Shown here one piece after another: positions 35,927 through 45,764 of a DNA stretch of 64,000 bases. The stretch is from contig NZ_CP072110.1 of the NCBI RefSeq assembly GCF_017638545.1, positions 3,224,001 through 3,288,000 on the forward strand, written 5' to 3'. The stretch comes from Psychrosphaera ytuae (GTDB lineage: Bacteria > Pseudomonadota > Gammaproteobacteria > Enterobacterales > Alteromonadaceae). Both the position numbers and the translations under genes were made by a program. The notes beneath the pieces are model-generated. The model was given only the letters and a program-made list of their open reading frames with translations. It ran no database searches and had not been told where the DNA came from. The first letter of the stretch is position 1. Every line of letters begins with the position of its first letter.

Positions 35927-38900
35927 ATGCGTTCAAGCTTTAAATTATTTGCCTTGTTTTTTCTTTTGCTGTCATTCTCGACCGCTCATATTGCTATTGC
36001 CGACAATAAACTAAAAGGCCCCAAAGGGGTCGACTATGGTGAACTTGGCGAAACTTACGGCCCTATTACCAGCCGCGATACCATGTGGAAACTCGGTAAC
36101 AAGTTTCGCCATCGAAATAATGTTTCAGTCTACCAAGTCATGGTTGCCACGCTGAAAAAGAACCCAAACGCGTTTGATTTTGACAACTTAAATGGTTTGC
36201 GCAATGGCGTGATCCTAAAAATCCCTAGCCATAAAGAAGTTATGGCAATCGACCCAATTTACGCGAAAGAACGCGCCGACGCCGATGATGAGCTATGGGC
36301 CAAACGCCTGCGGGGTGAACTTGATGTTGCTGAGATTGATTCAACCTTAGCGCCGATTGAAGCGGCTAAAGTCATTGATGTCGATACCGCCAAAAAAGAA
36401 ATTTCAGAAAAAATCCAGCAGGTAGAGAAAAAGCAACTCGAAGCTTTTGAAACGATTCAAGAGCAGCTGGACAGCGCGAAAGAAGTTAACCAGTCATTAA
36501 AATCAGAAAACGAATTATTACAAGAAAAGTTATCAGCCCTGACTGAAAAGTTATCAAACGTCGAGCAAGCTCTTGGTAATGAAAGTCAATTACGCGGTGA
36601 GACTCAACAAATTCTATCTAAGGTTGAGGAGTTGTTAGCTCAGCAACAAGCTGAACTACAAGCTAAACAAGCAGCGGCAGAACAAAAATCTGCATTAGAC
36701 GAAATTGGTGAATTTTTTAGTTCAACTCTAGGCATGGTGTTGATTTCATCATTGTTGACGATTGGCGCATTAGTTGGTCTAGCTGTTTTCTTGAAGAATA
36801 AAAACAAGGAAGAACCTAACCCGCTGACTGATCCATCAATGGCACCACAAAAGCCATTGTCGACCGATTCGTTTGCAGCGATGGACCAGCCGTTAGAAGC
36901 AGCTCCTGATTTAGGTATTGATGATCCACTTGATGTCGATGATAGTCTTGATGCTCTAGACCCATTTGACGATGAACTTGGCAGTTTAGATGACTCTTTA
37001 GATGATGAGTTAGACGCCTTAGATATGGGTGACGACTTATTGGATGACGACGTTCAGCTTGATGTAGATGATAGCCTCGACGATGAGTTGTTATCAGACG
37101 ACACTGCCTTTGATGACAGCTTAGACGATCAGTTACTCGATGACAGCAGCGAAGTTGAAGAAATTGATCTGGCCGATGACGACGATGGCCAAATTGTTAG
37201 TGCAGAAGACATTGACGCGTTACTCGACGGCGACGATAGTGATCTTGATGAACCATTAGACGACCCGCTTGATGATGTGGGTGATGACTTGTCAGAAGAG
37301 ATAGAGCTAGAGGTTGAAGATGAGGCGGACGGTGAAGATGACGTTGACGCCCTATTAGATGAAGTAGCGAGCGATGTCGCATCAGATGATGTTGATGACG
37401 TATTGAATGAGTTCACTCCTCCATCGGATGACGTGGAGCAGCTTGCAGCGGACGTGGGCATGGAATCAGAAGAAGAAACTCCTGCCTTACCACCAGAAGA
37501 AGATATGGAAACTGGGGTTGACGATATTGAAGACGAGCTGGGACTGGATGACGAAGACTTTGACGACGAAGATTTTGACATAGACGCGTTAATCGATGGT
37601 ACCGACGAAGAACTAGACGATTCAGCCGCAATTATGGACGAAGATTTAGACGAGGCTGAACTTGAACCGACAGCAGAATCTAGTGCTTCAGCAGACGTTC
37701 AGGACGATATTGATGATTTACTTGACGAAGCAGACGAAACTCCAGACCTTGAGTCAGTAGAAAATACCGAACAAGATTCGGAAGCTGAAACAGCAGATCC
37801 AGATTTAATTGAAGAGTCTTACGAGGAAGAAGACTTTGATATTGACTCGATTCTAGAAAACACCAATGAGGATACCTCAGAAGCTGACACTAGTTCTTTA
37901 GGCGTAAGTAATGATGCTACCGAAATTTGGGACGATTTCTTAGAAGAAGAGACAGAACAAGCGCTTGAAGAAGCCGCAGAGGAAGAGGGCGAAACGCCGG
38001 AGCAACAAGACGAACCTGAATTAACTGAGGAGGAAGTGCCTTCGGAAGAGCAAGCAGCTCCAGAGGAGGATACTCTAGAAGAAGACGATCTAGAGCAAGA
38101 TCTTTCAGAGGAAACACCTAACGCCGACGAACCAGAAGATTCTGAACAAAATGAAGTTGAACCTGAAAAACCGGAAATGGATCACAGCTCAGATCAAGAT
38201 TTAGATGAGCCGGAATTAGATGCGTCGGATCTTGAAGAGTCTATTGCCGATGAAATAGAAGCAGAAGACCCTGATTCAGAACAATTAGACTCAGATGAGC
38301 CGAGTATCGAGCAAGCCGAACTTGAGGAAGATGAGACTCCACACATTGATGAATCTGATTTACTAGATCCCCCAGTTGGTGAGCAAGTCAATGATGTTGA
38401 AGACTTAGTGGATGTCGACCTCTTTGAAATGGAAGAAGACCACTCAGAAGATGAGCTACACGAAGAGTCTGAGCATCACGACATTGACCTCTCTGCAGGT
38501 GAACAAGAACACGACAAGCCGATAAGCGATGTTGAGGCTAGTACTGAACTTGACGAATACCCTGATTTAGAAATGGAAGACGATTTAGACGATCATGAAA
38601 GTCTAGATGATGAGCTAGCTGACGAAGAAATCGAGCATCAAGAAGAGGTGGTGTCTGAGCCGGAAGAGGAAGACACTCAAGAGAGCGATAACGTTGATAT
38701 TGATGAATTAGGTGATGATCTTGGTGATGGCGTTGAGTTAGAGCCAGAAGACTTTGGTGAAGAAGACATTGCTAGCTTATTGTCTGAGACTGCAGAGCCA
38801 GATACTCCACTTTTAGATGAAGAGTTGCTGAACACTAGTTTTGATGAGTCTGACATTGAGAGCTTGTTGCAAGATGACGAGTTATCTGAAGAGTTTTCAC

Positions 38901-39640
38901 AAGAACCTGGACAAGAACTTACCCAAGATTCGAATGAGCACTCTATTGATGATTTAGGTGATAATGTAGAGCCTGATTCAGATTTAGAAAGCGATTTACC
39001 AGAAGACGATTTATCAGAAGAGGATGAACTCGAAGATGATCTATTCGAAGACGATCTATTCGAAGATGACGAAGAGTTCGAATCTGAAAGTGACAAATCA
39101 ACCGAATCATTTGAAATCGACGAGCTAGAACAAGCAGATTTTGATGACTTATTAGCTGAACTCTCGGAGCCGATGGAGACAGCTCAATCGTCATCAACGA
39201 ATACTGATGATGACGAGATGGACATCGCTGATTTAGGTGCTGATTTAGGTAATGATATCGGTGACAGTTTAGACGATGACCTAATCGAAGGTATCGATGA
39301 TGAAATGCTAGTCGAAGACTTCGCTGAATTAGATAAAGAATTTGTTAGCGTCGACAACCTGATAGACGAACTTGATGATGGTGAAGAAGTCGACATTCCG
39401 GATGACTTGGATATTGATGTGGGACTTGATGACTTTGACGAGTTGTCTGAAGATCGAGGTTCTGTTGACGTAGATAAGGAAGCCGGTGGTATGGCTAATC
39501 AGCTAGATTTAGCCAATACCTACATCGAAATGGAAGATGAAGAAAACGCTAAATTAATATTGCAAGAAATCATAGATAGCGATAATGAAGAAGCCAAAAC
39601 AGAAGCTTTGGCGATGTTAGAGAAGCTAAACGGCGAGTAA
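35927..39640 (+). CDS. fimV: FimV-family polar landmark protein
   Basis: Inner-membrane protein of the FimV/HubP type, which organises the cell pole and type IV pili. The start at 35927 gives a signal sequence (MRSSFKLFALFFLLLSF...); a TTG 20 codons upstream is possible. After it come a FimV N-terminal region with a LysM-like peptidoglycan-binding domain (about 30-90), a coiled coil (about 160-250), one transmembrane helix (about 268-290) and then a stretch of nearly 850 residues made largely of Asp and Glu with short Leu/Ile. The last ~45 residues (ANQLDLANTYIEMEDEENAK) form the conserved FimV C-terminal TPR-like motif. 1237 residues, in the HubP size range. It lies between asd and truA, the usual fimV place. 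Confidence 0.94.
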   Translation: MRSSFKLFALFFLLLSFSTAHIAIADNKLKGPKGVDYGELGETYGPITSRDTMWKLGNKFRHRNNVSVYQVMVATLKKNPNAFDFDNLNGLRNGVILKIPSHKEVMAIDPIYAKERADADDELWAKRLRGELDVAEIDSTLAPIEAAKVIDVDTAKKEISEKIQQVEKKQLEAFETIQEQLDSAKEVNQSLKSENELLQEKLSALTEKLSNVEQALGNESQLRGETQQILSKVEELLAQQQAELQAKQAAAEQKSALDEIGEFFSSTLGMVLISSLLTIGALVGLAVFLKNKNKEEPNPLTDPSMAPQKPLSTDSFAAMDQPLEAAPDLGIDDPLDVDDSLDALDPFDDELGSLDDSLDDELDALDMGDDLLDDDVQLDVDDSLDDELLSDDTAFDDSLDDQLLDDSSEVEEIDLADDDDGQIVSAEDIDALLDGDDSDLDEPLDDPLDDVGDDLSEEIELEVEDEADGEDDVDALLDEVASDVASDDVDDVLNEFTPPSDDVEQLAADVGMESEEETPALPPEEDMETGVDDIEDELGLDDEDFDDEDFDIDALIDGTDEELDDSAAIMDEDLDEAELEPTAESSASADVQDDIDDLLDEADETPDLESVENTEQDSEAETADPDLIEESYEEEDFDIDSILENTNEDTSEADTSSLGVSNDATEIWDDFLEEETEQALEEAAEEEGETPEQQDEPELTEEEVPSEEQAAPEEDTLEEDDLEQDLSEETPNADEPEDSEQNEVEPEKPEMDHSSDQDLDEPELDASDLEESIADEIEAEDPDSEQLDSDEPSIEQAELEEDETPHIDESDLLDPPVGEQVNDVEDLVDVDLFEMEEDHSEDELHEESEHHDIDLSAGEQEHDKPISDVEASTELDEYPDLEMEDDLDDHESLDDELADEEIEHQEEVVSEPEEEDTQESDNVDIDELGDDLGDGVELEPEDFGEEDIASLLSETAEPDTPLLDEELLNTSFDESDIESLLQDDELSEEFSQEPGQELTQDSNEHSIDDLGDNVEPDSDLESDLPEDDLSEEDELEDDLFEDDLFEDDEEFESESDKSTESFEIDELEQADFDDLLAELSEPMETAQSSSTNTDDDEMDIADLGADLGNDIGDSLDDDLIEGIDDEMLVEDFAELDKEFVSVDNLIDELDDGEEVDIPDDLDIDVGLDDFDELSEDRGSVDVDKEAGGMANQLDLANTYIEMEDEENAKLILQEIIDSDNEEAKTEALAMLEKLNGE

Positions 39641-39677
39641 CTGAGATTTCAACTGTGAAGTCTCATTAAAAGCCATG

Positions 39678-39683
39678 TATAAT
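39678..39683 (+). promoter_or_regulatory. Likely promoter -10 for truA
   Basis: Consensus TATAAT about 45 bp before truA and after the fimV stop. A weak -35 (GTGAAG) lies 17 bp upstream. No terminator is seen after fimV. Confidence 0.45.
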
Positions 39684-39727
39684 GCGCCAATTAATTTATG
39701 CATTATATTTGGTGGGTTTAAGCGACT

Positions 39728-40507
39728 ATGCGAATTGCTTTAGGAATAGAATACGACGGGGCTCAATTTTTTGGTTGGCAGCGCCAACGAGAAGTAGAAA
39801 CCGTTCAAGAATGTTTAGAAAAAGCATTGAGCAAAATCGCTAACCACCCAGTCGATGTGTTTTGTGCAGGTCGGACTGACGCCGGAGTTCATGGCACAGG
39901 TCAAGTTGTTCACTTTGATACTGATGCTGTTCGTCCTGATAAGGGCTGGACAATGGGCGTCAATGCAAACTTACCAGATGCAATCGCAGTCACTTGGGTC
40001 AAACATGTGCCCGATGATTTCCACGCTCGGTTTTCTGCGACGGCACGACGTTATCGTTATGTGATTTATAATGAACGACTAAGACCTGGTATTCTTAACC
40101 ATGGCTTAAGTCACTATCACTCACCACTCGATGCTGACAAAATGCATCAAGCCGCACAAAGCCTATTGGGCGAAAATGACTTTTCGTCGTTTCGTGCAGC
40201 ACAATGCCAATCAAATTCACCAAATCGCTTCGTTCATCATGTAAATGTTACTAGAACAGGTTCTTTTGTTGTCATCGACATCAAAGCTAATGCTTTTGTC
40301 CACCATATGGTTCGCAACATCGCTGGGAGTTTAATCGCGATAGGAAAAGGAGAACAACCCGTCGAGTGGATGGCCGAACTTCTTGCCCTCAAAGATCGCA
40401 CTCAAGCGGCTGAAACCGCCAAGCCACATGGCCTCTATTTAATTGATGTCGATTACCCAGAAGAATTTGGCTTGCCAAAGTCAAAATTGGGTCCTCTATT
40501 TCTGTAG
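39728..40507 (+). CDS. truA: tRNA pseudouridine(38-40) synthase
   Basis: Makes pseudouridine at positions 38-40 of the tRNA anticodon stem-loop. The catalytic Asp is in FCAGRTDAGVHGTGQVVHF; IEYDGAQFFGWQRQ starts the protein, and FVHHMVRNIAGSL is the last core motif. 259 residues, usual. In E. coli a dedA gene follows; here accD comes next after 150 bp. Confidence 0.97.
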   Translation: MRIALGIEYDGAQFFGWQRQREVETVQECLEKALSKIANHPVDVFCAGRTDAGVHGTGQVVHFDTDAVRPDKGWTMGVNANLPDAIAVTWVKHVPDDFHARFSATARRYRYVIYNERLRPGILNHGLSHYHSPLDADKMHQAAQSLLGENDFSSFRAAQCQSNSPNRFVHHVNVTRTGSFVVIDIKANAFVHHMVRNIAGSLIAIGKGEQPVEWMAELLALKDRTQAAETAKPHGLYLIDVDYPEEFGLPKSKLGPLFL

Positions 40508-40657
40508 TGATTTTTAAATATTGCTGTTATTTTGAACACAAAGCTGACTAATAAGACCAGTTTAAGCGAGTTTTTACGAATTTGTTGTGTTTTAATACGG
40601 TTTCAATTTTCAGCGTAAAGAATGAAAGCGGATAACTTTTTTATAGGGCAGTAATCA

Positions 40658-41530
40658 ATGAGCTGGATAGAAAAAATTCTACCAAAGACAAATACCTCTA
40701 CCAAACGTAACATTCCTGAAGGGGTATGGACTAAGTGTACTAGCTGCGACGCTATTCTGTATAAAAATGACTTAGAAAAAGAGCAAGGCGTTTGTCCTAA
40801 GTGCGACCACCATATGCGTTTGACCGGTCGTAAACGTCTAGAGCTATTTTTGGATTCAGGTGAAAAAACCGAAATCGCAGCGGATTTAGAACCACAAGAT
40901 GTATTGTCTTTCAAAGACAGTAAAAAATATAAAGACCGAATTTCGGCAGCACAAAAGCAGACTAAAGAAAAAGACGCTATGGTCGTCATGAAAGGTCGAG
41001 TTAAGGGTGTACCATGTGTTGCAGCGGCATTCGAGTTTGAATATATGGGTGGTTCAATGGCTACGGTCGTTGGCGAAAAGTTTGTTCAAGCAGTTAATGT
41101 TTGTATTAATGAAAATATCCCACTGATTTGTTTTTCGGCATCAGGTGGCGCGCGAATGCAAGAAGCCTTGTTCTCTTTGATGCAAATGGCTAAAACCAGT
41201 GCGGCGTTGGCAAAATTGAGTGAAAAAGGCTTGCCTTTCATCTCTGTGTTGACCGACCCGACCATGGGCGGTGTATCAGCAAGTTTAGCAATGCTAGGTG
41301 ACATCAATATCGGTGAGCCTAAAGCGCTAATCGGCTTTGCTGGACCTCGTGTTATCGAGCAAACCGTTCGCGAAAAACTACCTGAAGGATTCCAACGCAG
41401 TGAGTTCTTATTAGAGCACGGTGCGATAGATATGATCGTCGACCGCAGAGAAATGCGCAATACAGTGGCGCGTTTGTTCGCAAAAATGTGTAAACTACCT
41501 TCATTGGAAAAAGAGCACAGAACGGCATAG
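40658..41530 (+). CDS. accD: Acetyl-CoA carboxylase, carboxyltransferase beta subunit
   Basis: With AccA it transfers carboxyl from biotin to acetyl-CoA, the first step of fatty acid synthesis. It has the N-terminal zinc ribbon (Cys27, 30, 46, 49) and the crotonase-type core with FSASGGARMQEALFSLMQM, PTMGGVSASLAMLGD and GFAGPRVIEQTVR. 290 residues (E. coli 304). Six bases before folC. The 127-bp leader after truA probably holds its promoter. Confidence 0.97.
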   Translation: MSWIEKILPKTNTSTKRNIPEGVWTKCTSCDAILYKNDLEKEQGVCPKCDHHMRLTGRKRLELFLDSGEKTEIAADLEPQDVLSFKDSKKYKDRISAAQKQTKEKDAMVVMKGRVKGVPCVAAAFEFEYMGGSMATVVGEKFVQAVNVCINENIPLICFSASGGARMQEALFSLMQMAKTSAALAKLSEKGLPFISVLTDPTMGGVSASLAMLGDINIGEPKALIGFAGPRVIEQTVREKLPEGFQRSEFLLEHGAIDMIVDRREMRNTVARLFAKMCKLPSLEKEHRTA

Positions 41531-41536
41531 GTCAAC

Positions 41537-42826
41537 ATGACGACTAACCCATTTCAAAGCCAGTCTCTTAATGACTGGCTTTTTTATTTAGAACAACAAC
41601 ATCCAACCGAAATAGAACTTGGCTTAGAACGTATAAATCAGGTCGCAGAGCGAGCAAAAGTAAAAGACTTAGGTGCCAAAAAAACGGTACTCGTCGCTGG
41701 AACAAATGGCAAAGGCACAACGATTCGTTTTATCGAACATGCCTTGATCAGTATGGGTTATTCGGTGGGGGTTTTCAGTTCTCCTCATATCCACAAATAC
41801 AATGAGCGTGTTCGAATTAATGGCGAAATGTTGTCAGATGATGCTCACATAGAGGCATTTGACTACATAGAGCAATATAAAGCTGGCACCTCACTAACGT
41901 ACTTTGAATTTTCAACACTGGCTTCGTATCGAATTTTTCAAACCCAACAATTGGATTTTGTTCTGATTGAGGTAGGGTTAGGTGGACGTTTGGACTCCAC
42001 TAATATTGTTGAGCAGGATATTTCAGTAATCACCAGTATTGGCTTGGATCACACTGATTGGCTTGGCGACACTAAAGAGCAAATTGCTTTTGAGAAGGCT
42101 GGTATTTTCAAACCCAATACTACCTCTGTAATTGGTGAGCCGATTCGTTATAACTCTATTCAACAGCAAGCAGAACAGCACCAAGTTGCACAAGTATTGT
42201 GGGCCGGTCGAGATTATCACTACGAAGTATGTGGTCAAGTCGCTAGCGCAGAGCCCATCTGGCAATATGACAATGGCGTAATAAAGTTTGAATCGCTTAA
42301 ATCAAACTATGTACCAACTCAAAATATTGCCACGGCGATCACGGTACTTCTAGAAATGGGGTTGTCACTAGAACAAGCCCAGTTAAATGAGTTAATCGCT
42401 AACTTTAGCCTACCTGGACGTATGCAGTTGTTGTCTGAAAAGCCTATTCGACTTGTTGATGTAGCGCACAACCCGCATGCGGTAGAGTATTTAATAAAGG
42501 TTTTGCGTACCAGAACGCCGTTTAATCAATGCAATAAAATCATAGCGGTCGTTGCTATGATGCGTGACAAAGACATAACTCAAACACTGCAGTTAATTGC
42601 CCCGTATGTGTCAGAGTGGCACCTTGGTGCGTTGCCTAAAAATCAAAGAGCGGCGTCAACCGAATCGATAAAAGCCATTCTAGAAGGGATGGGCGAATAT
42701 AACATTACCACCTATCCGGATATAAAAATGGCGTGGGCCGGTGCAGAGCAAAATCAACCCGATGAAACCCTTTTACTTGGGTTCGGATCGTTTTACACTG
42801 TGGCAGATATTTTAGACTCTCAATAA
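41537..42826 (+). CDS. folC: Bifunctional folylpolyglutamate/dihydrofolate synthase
   Basis: Adds glutamate to dihydropteroate (making dihydrofolate) and to reduced folates. ATP-binding loop AGTNGKGTT, then SSPHIHKYNERVRING, EVGLGGRLDSTNIV, SIGLDHTDWLG and VDVAHNPHA are the Mur ligase-type motifs. 429 residues. Operon with accD (6 bp) and dedD (23 bp). Confidence 0.97.
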   Translation: MTTNPFQSQSLNDWLFYLEQQHPTEIELGLERINQVAERAKVKDLGAKKTVLVAGTNGKGTTIRFIEHALISMGYSVGVFSSPHIHKYNERVRINGEMLSDDAHIEAFDYIEQYKAGTSLTYFEFSTLASYRIFQTQQLDFVLIEVGLGGRLDSTNIVEQDISVITSIGLDHTDWLGDTKEQIAFEKAGIFKPNTTSVIGEPIRYNSIQQQAEQHQVAQVLWAGRDYHYEVCGQVASAEPIWQYDNGVIKFESLKSNYVPTQNIATAITVLLEMGLSLEQAQLNELIANFSLPGRMQLLSEKPIRLVDVAHNPHAVEYLIKVLRTRTPFNQCNKIIAVVAMMRDKDITQTLQLIAPYVSEWHLGALPKNQRAASTESIKAILEGMGEYNITTYPDIKMAWAGAEQNQPDETLLLGFGSFYTVADILDSQ

Positions 42827-42849
42827 TAAAAATTAACCGGAGCAAAACT

Positions 42850-43662
42850 TTGACTGAATTAATCAAACAACGCTTAGTCGGAATGTTGATTGTGGTAATT
42901 GCTGGTATCGTGTTCATCCCAGATTTATTAGATGGCCAAAAGCAAACCAGTAAGTCGGATTTTAAAAAGATCCCTGAACAGCCAGATTTTGATGGTCGTC
43001 CAATGATCAAAGACTTTCCAAGTCAGCAAGTAGATAGAATGATTGCTCAGGTACCAAATAGCGATGATGTAGCTAGTGATGATGAGGATGAAAGTACCAG
43101 CGAACACGACGGCTATGAAGAGGTCAATAACTTAGCCGGTGAAACCGCTGGACTTTCTTCTCAAAAAGGTAAGTTGAGTGTCAAAAATAATCCTAATACG
43201 ACAACTCTACCTAAAAATAGTGAAACAGACGCAGCGCCTAGTAGCGACTTACCAAGTGGTTCAACCGAGGCTGTAACCGTATCTCAATCATCAGTAAACA
43301 GTGACCAGAAAAAGCCTGGCGAGCATCAGTCGGCAACGGACAAACCGCAATCAAATCAAACTGCACAGGTAGAAGCTAAAGCTACGAACCAATCAACAAA
43401 TACTTCGCGTTTTACCAAGCCTCTTTATATTTTGCAGTTGGGCAGCTTTAAACATAAAGAAAACGTAACCACGTTGCGAGAAAAATTAAAAAGCGCTGGA
43501 TATGAGACGTACATAAAGCCAGTAAAAACCAAGTCCGCTGTGCTTTCTAAGGTATATATTGGACCTGAATCTGATCGTCAAAAATTAAAAGAAGCGCAAA
43601 TAAAAGCGCGAGAACTAACCGGGTTAGAAGGTAAGATCACTCGCTTTCAACCAACAAACTAG
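42850..43662 (+). CDS. dedD: DedD-like SPOR-domain protein
   Basis: Bitopic inner-membrane protein linked to cell division. One N-terminal helix follows a short basic start (LIKQRLVGMLIVVIAGIVFIP), matching E. coli DedD. A long low-complexity Ser/Asn/Thr/Gln linker follows, then a C-terminal SPOR domain (about 190-268; YILQLGSFKHKENV) which binds septal peptidoglycan. The start is TTG with Shine-Dalgarno CCGGAG; no nearer ATG would keep the cytoplasmic tip. 270 residues. Confidence 0.92.
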   Translation: MTELIKQRLVGMLIVVIAGIVFIPDLLDGQKQTSKSDFKKIPEQPDFDGRPMIKDFPSQQVDRMIAQVPNSDDVASDDEDESTSEHDGYEEVNNLAGETAGLSSQKGKLSVKNNPNTTTLPKNSETDAAPSSDLPSGSTEAVTVSQSSVNSDQKKPGEHQSATDKPQSNQTAQVEAKATNQSTNTSRFTKPLYILQLGSFKHKENVTTLREKLKSAGYETYIKPVKTKSAVLSKVYIGPESDRQKLKEAQIKARELTGLEGKITRFQPTN

Positions 43663-43727
43663 TGGCGGGTAGGGAAGAGTTTTGTTAGACTTCGCGCCGA
43701 AATTTCAGCAGTGGAAAGTGCAACCGA

Positions 43728-44219
43728 ATGGTTTGGATTGATTACGCGATAATTGCTGTTATCGCTATTTCAGGCATGATTAGCCTAGTGCGAGGATTTG
43801 TCAAAGAAGCCGTTTCTTTGGCGGTTTGGATTGCGGCATTTTTTGTGGCAAGTCGTTTTTATCTCGACTTGTCTGTCTATCTTACTGGTATCGAAAAAGA
43901 GTTGTTTCGCAATGGAGCAGCGATTGCCATCCTATTTGTTATTACCTTAATTCTCGGCGCACTTATTAACCATCTCCTTTCTGAAATTGTCCAATTTACC
44001 GGCCTATCAGGTACCGATAAAATGCTTGGTATGGTTTTTGGTGGTCTGCGCGGCGTGCTTATCGTTGCAGCGACATTACTATTCTTAGATACACTCACGC
44101 CAGCCAGTGATGCAAACTGGTGGCAGCAATCTTTACTTATTCCAGAATTTTCATTCATCGTTGAATGGTTTTTCGAATTGTTAAAAGAAAACTCAAGTTT
44201 ACTCTCTACACAACATTGA
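43728..44219 (+). CDS. cvpA: CvpA family membrane protein
   Basis: Four-helix inner-membrane protein required for colicin V production in E. coli; other work links it to envelope stress. MVWIDYAIIAVIAISGMISLVRGFVKEA is the start shape of the family, with later hydrophobic helices. 163 residues (E. coli 162). 13 bp before purF, the usual partner. Confidence 0.95.
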   Translation: MVWIDYAIIAVIAISGMISLVRGFVKEAVSLAVWIAAFFVASRFYLDLSVYLTGIEKELFRNGAAIAILFVITLILGALINHLLSEIVQFTGLSGTDKMLGMVFGGLRGVLIVAATLLFLDTLTPASDANWWQQSLLIPEFSFIVEWFFELLKENSSLLSTQH

Positions 44220-44232
44220 TGGAGACCAAATC

Positions 44233-45744
44233 ATGTGTGGTATTGTTGGTATAGTTGGCAAAGCGCCGGTTAATCAAATTATTTATGATGGATTAACGGT
44301 GTTACAGCATCGTGGCCAAGATGCAGCAGGTATTGTGACGATAGATAACGGTCACTTCCGCTTAAGAAAAGCCAACGGTTTTGTCCGTGATGTGTTTCAA
44401 GAGCGACACATGCAAAGACTTCAAGGCAATATGGGAATAGGGCACGTTAGATACCCCACCGCCGGAAGCTCAAGCTCTGCAGAAGCACAACCATTCTACG
44501 TAAACTCTCCTTTTGGTATCTCCCTCGCCCACAACGGCAACCTCACCAACGCAACTGAACTCAAAGAAATATTATTCAAAGAAGCTAGACGTCATATCAA
44601 CACCACGTCTGATTCTGAGTTGTTGTTAAATGTATTAGCACACGAGTTATGTGAATCTAATTTAATGGAGTTAACTCCGGCAGATATGTTCAGTGCGGTA
44701 CGCCGAGTTCACCACAAAGTTCGCGGTGCTTACGCGGTTGTTTCCATGATTATCGGTCACGGTATGTTGGCGTTTAGAGACCCTAACGGCATTCGCCCTC
44801 TTGTTTTGGGTCAGCGCGAGACCGAGCAAGGTACTGAGTACATGGTTGCCTCAGAGAGTGTTGCTTTGGATATTGATGGCTTTAAATTAGTCAGAGATGT
44901 TGCACCTGGTGAAGCCATATATATCACCGAGCAAGGTGAATTACACACTAAACAATGTCACCCGGACCCTAAATGCGTTCCTTGTATTTTTGAATATGTT
45001 TATTTTGCACGACCTGATTCGAGACTAAATGATGTTTCTGTTTATGGTTCACGAGTCAAAATGGGTGAGTACTTAGGTCGTAAAATCAAAAAAGAATGGG
45101 CCGATCTGGATATTGATGTGGTTATTCCAGTACCGGAAACCAGCTGTGATATCGCTCTTCAAATTGCCCATGAGTTAGATCTGCCATATCGCCAAGGGTT
45201 TGTTAAAAACCGCTATGTGGGCCGTACCTTCATTATGCCGGGTCAGGCACAGCGTAAAAAGTCAGTCCGTCGTAAGCTCAATGCCATTAGCCAAGAGTTT
45301 AAAGGCAAAAATGTCCTGTTAGTAGACGATTCGATTGTCCGCGGTACAACGTCTGAGCAAATTATAGAGATGGCTAGAGATGCAGGTGCTAATAAGGTGT
45401 TTTTTGCGTCAGCTGCTCCAGAGATTCGTTTCCCTAATGTTTATGGTATTGATATGCCATCTCCAAATGAATTAATTGCATATGGAAGAGAAGCGGATGA
45501 AGTCGCGGCCATGATTGGTGCAGATGAGTTGATTTATCAATCATTGGACGATTTGGTCAATGCTGTTAAGGACGAAAACCCGTCTATTTTAGGTTTTGAA
45601 ACGTCGGTTTTTGACGGCAATTACGTCACTAAAGACATAGATCAAACCTATTTAGAGTCACTAGAAACGGCCCGTTCCGATTCTGCCAAATCAAAATCAA
45701 CACCAAATGAAACAGGATTAGAACTTCACAACGAAGAAAATTAA
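44233..45744 (+). CDS. purF: Amidophosphoribosyltransferase
   Basis: First committed step of purine synthesis: PRPP plus glutamine to phosphoribosylamine. The nucleophile Cys2 follows Met (MCGIVGIVG), then HRGQDAAGI, HNGNLTNATEL and the PRPP loop VLLVDDSIVRGTTSEQI. 503 residues (E. coli 505). No clear PurR operator is seen in front of cvpA. Confidence 0.98.
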   Translation: MCGIVGIVGKAPVNQIIYDGLTVLQHRGQDAAGIVTIDNGHFRLRKANGFVRDVFQERHMQRLQGNMGIGHVRYPTAGSSSSAEAQPFYVNSPFGISLAHNGNLTNATELKEILFKEARRHINTTSDSELLLNVLAHELCESNLMELTPADMFSAVRRVHHKVRGAYAVVSMIIGHGMLAFRDPNGIRPLVLGQRETEQGTEYMVASESVALDIDGFKLVRDVAPGEAIYITEQGELHTKQCHPDPKCVPCIFEYVYFARPDSRLNDVSVYGSRVKMGEYLGRKIKKEWADLDIDVVIPVPETSCDIALQIAHELDLPYRQGFVKNRYVGRTFIMPGQAQRKKSVRRKLNAISQEFKGKNVLLVDDSIVRGTTSEQIIEMARDAGANKVFFASAAPEIRFPNVYGIDMPSPNELIAYGREADEVAAMIGADELIYQSLDDLVNAVKDENPSILGFETSVFDGNYVTKDIDQTYLESLETARSDSAKSKSTPNETGLELHNEEN

Positions 45745-45764
45745 CCAAGGATTAGGGAAAAACT

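Noticed and set aside
37129..39396. Long Ser/Arg/His-rich open frames on the minus strand opposite fimV
   Set aside because: They mirror the GAT/GAA codons of the acidic region; low complexity, no Shine-Dalgarno, no family match.
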